NCBI GenBank assembly: GCA_018296165.2
Contig: JACKQL020000016.1
Location: 558,001 to 622,000, forward strand
Direction: 5' to 3'
DNA length: 64,000 nt
Source of the DNA: Termitomyces sp. T153
Taxonomy: Eukaryota > Basidiomycota > Agaricomycetes > Agaricales > Lyophyllaceae
Shown here one piece after another: positions 58,804 to 64,000 of this stretch; within the stretch, counting starts at the first letter, position 1, and each line of letters opens with the position of its first letter. The position numbers and the translations under genes are program-made. The notes beneath the pieces are model-generated. The model was not told the origin of the DNA, did not search any database, and worked only from the letters and a program-made list of their open reading frames with translations.

Positions 58804-61310
58804 ATGAGGTGTATGCCTCCATTGCTAGGTACTAACAGGTTCTCTTGTCTGTCAATAGAAAATGAAACTGCCTTTTCCAATTCTCTTCATTCTGAGACAG
58901 AAGAACCTCAAAGCCCCCTTTTAGATGTACAAACACTAACTCTGGAGCCCCTACCAAGCTCTCTGACACCTCTGAAGGTCCAACAGCACAACCCCACTTG
59001 GGTGCGCCAAATGCCCTGACAGTATGTGATGGCCTCTGGCTTATCCACCCATTCCTTGCACCTCGATGTGGAGATTGAGATGACAGACACCCAGCAAATC
59101 TGCAGAGTCACAGCTCTCCTGGACAGTGGAGCAATGGGACTTTTCCTAGACTTGGAGTTCATCAAATGCCATGGCCTGATCATGCAGTCCCTTCCCAAAC
59201 CCATTCCCGTCTACAACATTGATAGAACACCCAACAAAGCTGGTGCAATTAGCTCTATGGTCAATCTGGTTCTCCACTATTGAAACCACATAGAGTGCGC
59301 CATATTTGCTGTCATTAGTTAGAGAAGGCAAAACATGATCCTTGGGTTCATGTGGCTCCAAGAGCATAACCCTGAGGTCAATTGGACCAAAGGAGAGGTG
59401 ACCATGAGTAGATGCCCCAGGAAGTGCTCTGCCTGTGCTGCAGAGGCCAGAGCAGAGTATTGGACTCAAGTCCGAGAGCATGCAGCTATCTGAGAATATC
59501 ATGCCGGCCCTCTCCCCTTTGCTGATCTAGACCTCGTGGACTCCCTGCCTCTGGCATTCCCTTGTAGGGAGGCCCTCTACAAGGACAATCAGAGCAATGG
59601 CAGAGCCTCAGAGGAGGAGCATGGAGGGGAGTTTGGTGGTATATGCAAACCAGAGCTCCCAGATGAAGCAATAGAGGTGGGGGACCAAGTTTATGTTACC
59701 ACTATCCACCCATTGCACTCTGTTGTGGAGATCAGGGCTAGCCAGACTACATCCCAGCACCAGGCCTAGGCCTTTGCCACCAATGCTGCACCTTGAGAGT
59801 TCCAGAATGTAGAACCCCCCTACTTGCATGCATTTGAGGACATATTCTCCAAGGCCTCCTTTGACTCACTTCCAGAGCGCAAGAGGTGGGACCACACAAT
59901 TAAACTGCTGCCAGACTGAGCACCCTCCAGCTGTAAGGTCTACTCCCTCACACCCAGAGAGCAGGACGAGCTTGATGCCTTCCTCCAGAAGAACTTGGAC
60001 TATGGTCATATCCATCCATCTAAATCCCCAATGGCTTCTCTGGTCTTCTTCATTAAAAAGAAGGAAGGCTCCCTCCAACTAGTACAGGACTATTGGGTAC
60101 TCAACATCATAATGGTGAAGAATCGCTACCCTCTCCCCCTCATCTCCAAGCACATCGACAACCTCCAGGGTGCATGATACTTCACTAAACTAGACATCTA
60201 GTGGGGTTACAACAATGTGCACATTTAGGAGGGAGAAAAGTGGAAGGCAGCCTTCTGGACCAACTGGGGATTGTTTGAGCCACTTGTTATGTTCTTCAGT
60301 CTCACCAACAGCCCAGCCACCTTCCAGACCATGATGAATGACATCTTCTAGAACCTCATTGCAGAAGGTGTAGTGTGCATGTACCTCAACAACATTCTCA
60401 TCTACACCAAAATGCTGGGAGAACACCATTGGATCACTCATCTCATCCTGGAACACCTCTGCCAGCACCAGCTCTACCTCAAGCCAGAGTAGTGCAAGTT
60501 TGAGCAGACCCAGATTGAATATCTTGGCCTGATCATCTCACACAGAGCCATGGAGATGGACCTGGTGAAGGTAGCAGGCATTGCAGAGCAGCCAGAGCCC
60601 AAGAACAAGAAGGAGGTGCAGGCATTGCTAGGCTTTGTGAACTTCTAGTGGAGATTCATCCAGGACTTCTCACATCATGCCTGCCCTCTGTTTGATCTCA
60701 CAGAAAAAGATGTTACATGGAGCTGAGAATCTTCAGAGTAGATAACCTTCAACACTCTCAAGCACGCTATAACCTCCAGACCTGTTCTCCTCTTTCTGAA
60801 TGACAACTCTCCCTTCTGCATAGAGGCCAACAGCTCTGACTTCACTACTGGACTGGTGCTCTTACAGCAATATCCAGAGGACAAGAAGTGGCACCCAGTG
60901 GCCTTTTACTCCAAAAGCCTGAATGTGGTGGAACAGAACTATGAGATCCATGACAAGGAGATGTTAGCCATTATCTGGTTGTTTGAGGAGTGGCAGCACT
61001 TCCTGGAGGGCGTGCAGCACAAGTTCAAGGTCTGGATGGATCACAAGAACCTTGAATACTTCCAGAGAGCCAAGAAGCTCAATTGCCAGCATGCCCAATG
61101 GTTACTCTACCTTGCCAACTTTGACTTCTCCTTGCACCACAAGCCTGGCTGGAGCATGGGGAAACCAGATGCCCTGTCTCAGAGGGTGGACTATGGAATG
61201 GGAGAAGAGAATAATAGTAACATTGTGCTCCCCTGCCCCGAATTGTTTGCAATCCAAGCTATAAAGGGCCTAGTTGTTGATGGAGCAGAGGTGGACATTC
61301 TCTAGGACAT
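58804..61310 (+). pseudogene. Protease, reverse transcriptase and RNase H of gypsy copy 4
   Basis: The protease (59026-59283) keeps ALLDSGAMGLFLD. The linker (59536-59769) contains FPCREALYKDNQS and ASQTTSQH. RT (about 59820-60700) has FIKKKEGSLQL and YLNNILIYT where active enzymes have YLDD; two CpG-type changes explain both Asn residues. RNase H (60800-61305) is open for 149 codons ([34 protein letters not shown]). Stops occur at 59281, 59769 and 60177, among others. Confidence 0.85.
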
Positions 61311-61365
61311 CTGACAAGATAATAGAGATAGTCAACAGGAGGAGCTTGTGGTGCAGGCCACTTGA

Positions 61366-62770
61366 ATGCTGAAGTTGGGGCATGCTACTGGTGTTAAAGT
61401 GGTCTACACTGATGAATGGGCCCTCAGAGATAGAATCCTGACCTTCCAAGACCATATTTACATCTCCAACATCTCGGAGCTCCGTCGGAGGATTGTGGAG
61501 CAACACCATGACTCCTGCATTGCAGGGCACCCCAGGCAGTGGAAAACACTGGAGTTAGTATTACAGAACTACTGGTGGCCCCAGATGTCCCAGTACATTG
61601 GGTCCTACACTAGTACCTGTGATCTGTGCCTCTGGACCAAGCCCCAATGCCAACTCCCCTATAGACAGTTACACCCACTATTGGTGCCTGCAGAATGATG
61701 GAGCATAGCATCTGTGGACTTCATTGTAGAGCTCCCCAATGCCCATGGTTGCAATGCAATCATAGTGGTAGTGGACCTGTATGGCAAGAGAGTGCACTTC
61801 ATTCTGACCCACACCACCTGCTCCATCATGGGCACCATGAACCTGTACTGGAGGAATGTCTGGAAGCTCCATAGCCTCTCTGACACCTATGTCTTGGATT
61901 GGGGACCACAATTCATGGCAGAGTTCACCCACAAGCTCTACCAACTGCTCAGAGTAAAGCTCCACACTACCACTGCCTACCATTCACAGTCTGACAGCTA
62001 GATGGAGCATGTAAACCAGGAGTTGGAACAGTATCTCTGCCTCTTCTGCAATGAGCACCAAGATGACTAGGACAAACTCCTCCCCAATGCCAAATTCCAG
62101 TACAACAACCATGTTCATGCATCCACCCAATTTTCCCCATTTTTCCTCAATACTGGACAGCACCCACACATGGGTTTTGAACCCTGGGCCTGACCCTCAG
62201 AAAATGAGGCAGTAAACAAATTTGTGGACTGGATGAAGAGGTCACAAGAAGAGGCCTGGGCTGCACTGGCAAAGGCAAAAGATGACATGGCACAATACTA
62301 TGGCCGTAAGAGGATCCCAAGTGCAGATATCAGCCTGGGGATTGAGTCTACCTGGATGCCTCTGATATTATAACCACCCATCCCTCAAAGAAGCTGTCAC
62401 ACTGCCAGTTAGGGCCATTCATAGTGGAAGGACAGGTAGGACCCTTGGCCTATTGACTCTGACTCCCTGTGGGGATGTGCCAGCTTCCAGTGTGCAATGT
62501 GGTCAAACTTACCATGGCCCCTAAAGATTCTATCCCAGGGCAATGTCTGCCACCTCTGCCACCCCCAGTGGTGGTTAATGACAATAAAGAGTACAAAGTG
62601 GAAGAAATTCTGGACAGTCATTTATTCTGGAGACAACTACAGTACAAGGTGAAGTGGAAATGCTATGGAATTGAGGATATTTCCTGGGAGCCACAGGAGA
62701 ATGTACATGCCCCCAGACTTGTTAAGAAGTTCCACTGGAGACATCCAGACATGCTGCATGCCATATAAGG
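61366..62770 (+). pseudogene. Integrase and chromodomain of gypsy copy 4
   Basis: The zinc-binding region and start of the core are at 61366-61698 (YWWPQMSQYIGSYTSTCDLC). The core follows at 61714-62001 (VDFIVELPNAHG, DWGPQFMAEF) and continues with a stop in the third catalytic block (DS-TAG-MEHVNQELEQY). The chromodomain frame 62469-62768 keeps EYKVEEILDSHLFW and [17 protein letters not shown], with a Cys in place of the usual Gly in KWKGY. The frame ends just before a G-run and the 3' LTR. Confidence 0.82.
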
Positions 62771-62857
62771 AATCTACCCTATCTTGCCAGCAGACCAAGC
62801 AATTAGGGACTTCTTCTACCCCACATGTTGAGACGCCACACACTAGAGGGGGGGTGA

Positions 62858-63207
62858 TGTCAGGGGACTTCCATTGTCAACCTCTGTGACTGGTTCCAGC
62901 ACCTCCACAGCTTGTTCGACATTTCTGGGGCTCTTTCCAGAACCCCAGAGTTCTCTGTATTACCTCAGCAACCATTGCTCCAGGGTTAAGAGTAGCTCCA
63001 GTCACCTGTACAGTAGTTCCCATGCCTCTGCCACCTGCTGATGCACTGTGCCAAGCAGCGGGGATCCTTAGACTTGTTCTCTTCAGATTCCCCTCTGCTA
63101 GGTGATTAGTTACCAATTTGTATTGTCATCTACTCCGCTAATATACTTCAGATTCCTCTCTGCTAGCTGTGTGACTCCAATCTGTTGCTCCAGAGGCTGC
63201 CCTTACA
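62858..63207 (+). repeat. 3' LTR of gypsy copy 4
   Basis: It begins TGTCAGGGGACTTCC after a G-run and ends GGCTGCCCTTACA. AGACTTGTTCT lies at 63070-63080. It is followed directly by GGTAC, the target duplication. Confidence 0.88.
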
Positions 63208-63672
63208 GGTACAAGGTGGCATGTGAGCAGTGGCAGCTTATGGAACTGCAACATGAGTTGTGGCAGATGCAATCCTTGGCCTTGATCATGTCCTGCTTGC
63301 CTAGACTGGTGATGGCAAAGACTGTGTGCTCAGCATGATTCTGGTAGTGGAGGACAAGGTCAACCACAGAGCTGATAGCACTGGCCTCATTGGGTGTTCT
63401 GTCAATGTTGAACACTGGAATGGGCTGGGAGAGTGGCTGCATAGTCAGACCCTGGCACTTTACAAACACCAAGTCCAGGAAAAGCCCTGTTGCTCTAAGC
63501 TCTGTGGTTGACCTTGTCCTCCACTACCAGAATCATGCTGAGCACACAGTCTTTGCCATCACCAGTCTAGGCAAGCAGGACATGATCAAGGCCAAGGATT
63601 GCATCTGCCACAACTCATGTTGCAGTTCCATAAGCTGCCACTGCTCACATGCCACCTTGTACCTGTAAGGGC
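63199..63672. repeat. Perfect 175-bp inverted repeat with 124-bp spacer
   Basis: Positions 63199-63373 are the exact reverse complement of 63498-63672. Each arm contains the last 9 bp of a gypsy LTR, a gag piece (ending HELWQMQ) and an inverted piece of protease. The spacer, 63374-63497, is protease sequence on the minus strand. Confidence 0.9.
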
Positions 63673-63800
63673 AACCTCCTGGAGTGGCAGCTCAGAGTCA
63701 TGCAGCTAGCAGAGGGGAATATGAAGTATATTAGCAAGTAGACAATGATACAACAGTAACTAATCACCTAGCAGAGGGGAATCTGAAGAGAACATGAGCG
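63662..63800 (-). repeat. Truncated gypsy LTR, minus orientation
   Basis: Starting at TGTAAGGGCAACC, this stretch matches the R/U5 end of the copy 1 and copy 4 LTRs in the opposite orientation, including AGAGAACA at the start-like site. The match ends near 63797. The rest of the window (63801-64000) is AT-rich with no recognisable feature. Confidence 0.7.
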
Positions 63801-64000
63801 AGGAATTTTTTTTCAAGTTTTTGAAGTAACAAGCATTTCAACAGATCAGGTGGGGCAAGTAAATTAATCACTTTTGACTCTTGAGTCTATCAGAGTGTTG
63901 CTTGATTATCATATATCTGTTGCTTCTACTTATATGTGCCTTTTCTTGGCCAAGTTCACACTATCTTCAGGAAATTGGGGTGAAGCTTGCTTCCAGCCAA

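Larger units (their letters stand above)
57094..63207 (+). mobile_element. Chromodomain Ty3/gypsy element, full length, nested in copy 5 (copy 4)
   Basis: The 5' LTR is 57094-57462 (369 bp) and the 3' LTR 62858-63207 (350 bp). A perfect target duplication GGTAC lies at 57089-57093 and 63208-63212. The gag, protease, RT, RNase H, integrase and chromodomain regions lie in the usual order. The LTR contains AGACTTGTTCT at 57326-57336, and the primer site AGAACAAGTCT is at 57465-57475. All coding regions have stops, so the copy is dead. Confidence 0.92.

Noticed and set aside
63390..63668. 92-codon plus-strand frame as a gene
   Set aside because: Its last two-thirds duplicate the minus-strand frame at 63203-63472 because of the inverted repeat; it is rearranged gypsy sequence.

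Overview
This 64 kb window is nuclear DNA of a filamentous fungus, most likely an agaricomycete (mushroom-forming) basidiomycete. The evidence is many 45-75 nt GT-AG introns, a 15-exon laccase, a secreted protein family common in agaricomycetes, a fused HAD-phosphatase/terpene-cyclase gene, and agaricomycete-type transposons (chromodomain Ty3/gypsy, Ngaro, Plavaka-like, Helitron). No rRNA, tRNA or CRISPR array was seen.

Host genes lie in three CpG-containing islands. Positions 95-6135 hold a 107-aa unknown protein, a 147-aa unknown protein and a 321-aa secreted protein with a C-terminal cysteine module, all on the minus strand. Positions 8996-12980 hold a complete 516-aa laccase, an unrecognised multi-exon gene ending 100 bp upstream of it, and a divergent small secreted protein. 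Positions 18797-21015 hold a complete 485-aa HAD/class II terpene cyclase (AstC-like drimane-type family) with a small open frame downstream. I rebuilt these by joining exons whose splice sites and phases agree; none is a single continuous ORF.

The rest is repeat. At 14.5-18.3 kb there is a CpG-poor LTR-type repeat, and an inverted relative forms a solo LTR at 27.9-28.9 kb with a 5-bp target duplication. At 21.8-22.6 kb there is a LINE reverse-transcriptase relic. At 22.76-27.52 kb there is a nearly intact Ngaro (tyrosine-recombinase) retrotransposon with split direct repeats A1-ORFs-B1-A2-B2. From 29.4 to 63.8 kb there are at least six chromodomain Ty3/gypsy copies or pieces, two with perfect 5-bp target duplications, one nested inside another. 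These are mixed with Plavaka-like and DUF6698-like relics, a Helitron helicase fragment and a 59-bp minisatellite.

The laccase, the secreted cysteine-module protein and the terpene cyclase suit a wood- or litter-associated lifestyle, but nothing shows that they work as one pathway. The retroelement coding regions are mostly broken, with damage typical of CpG decay. The most informative structural observations are a Tf1-like self-priming arrangement in the gypsy family, the split-repeat Ngaro flanked by an 83-bp duplication, and a perfect 175-bp inverted repeat at the end of the nested gypsy copy. I found no clearly new defence or metabolic system.
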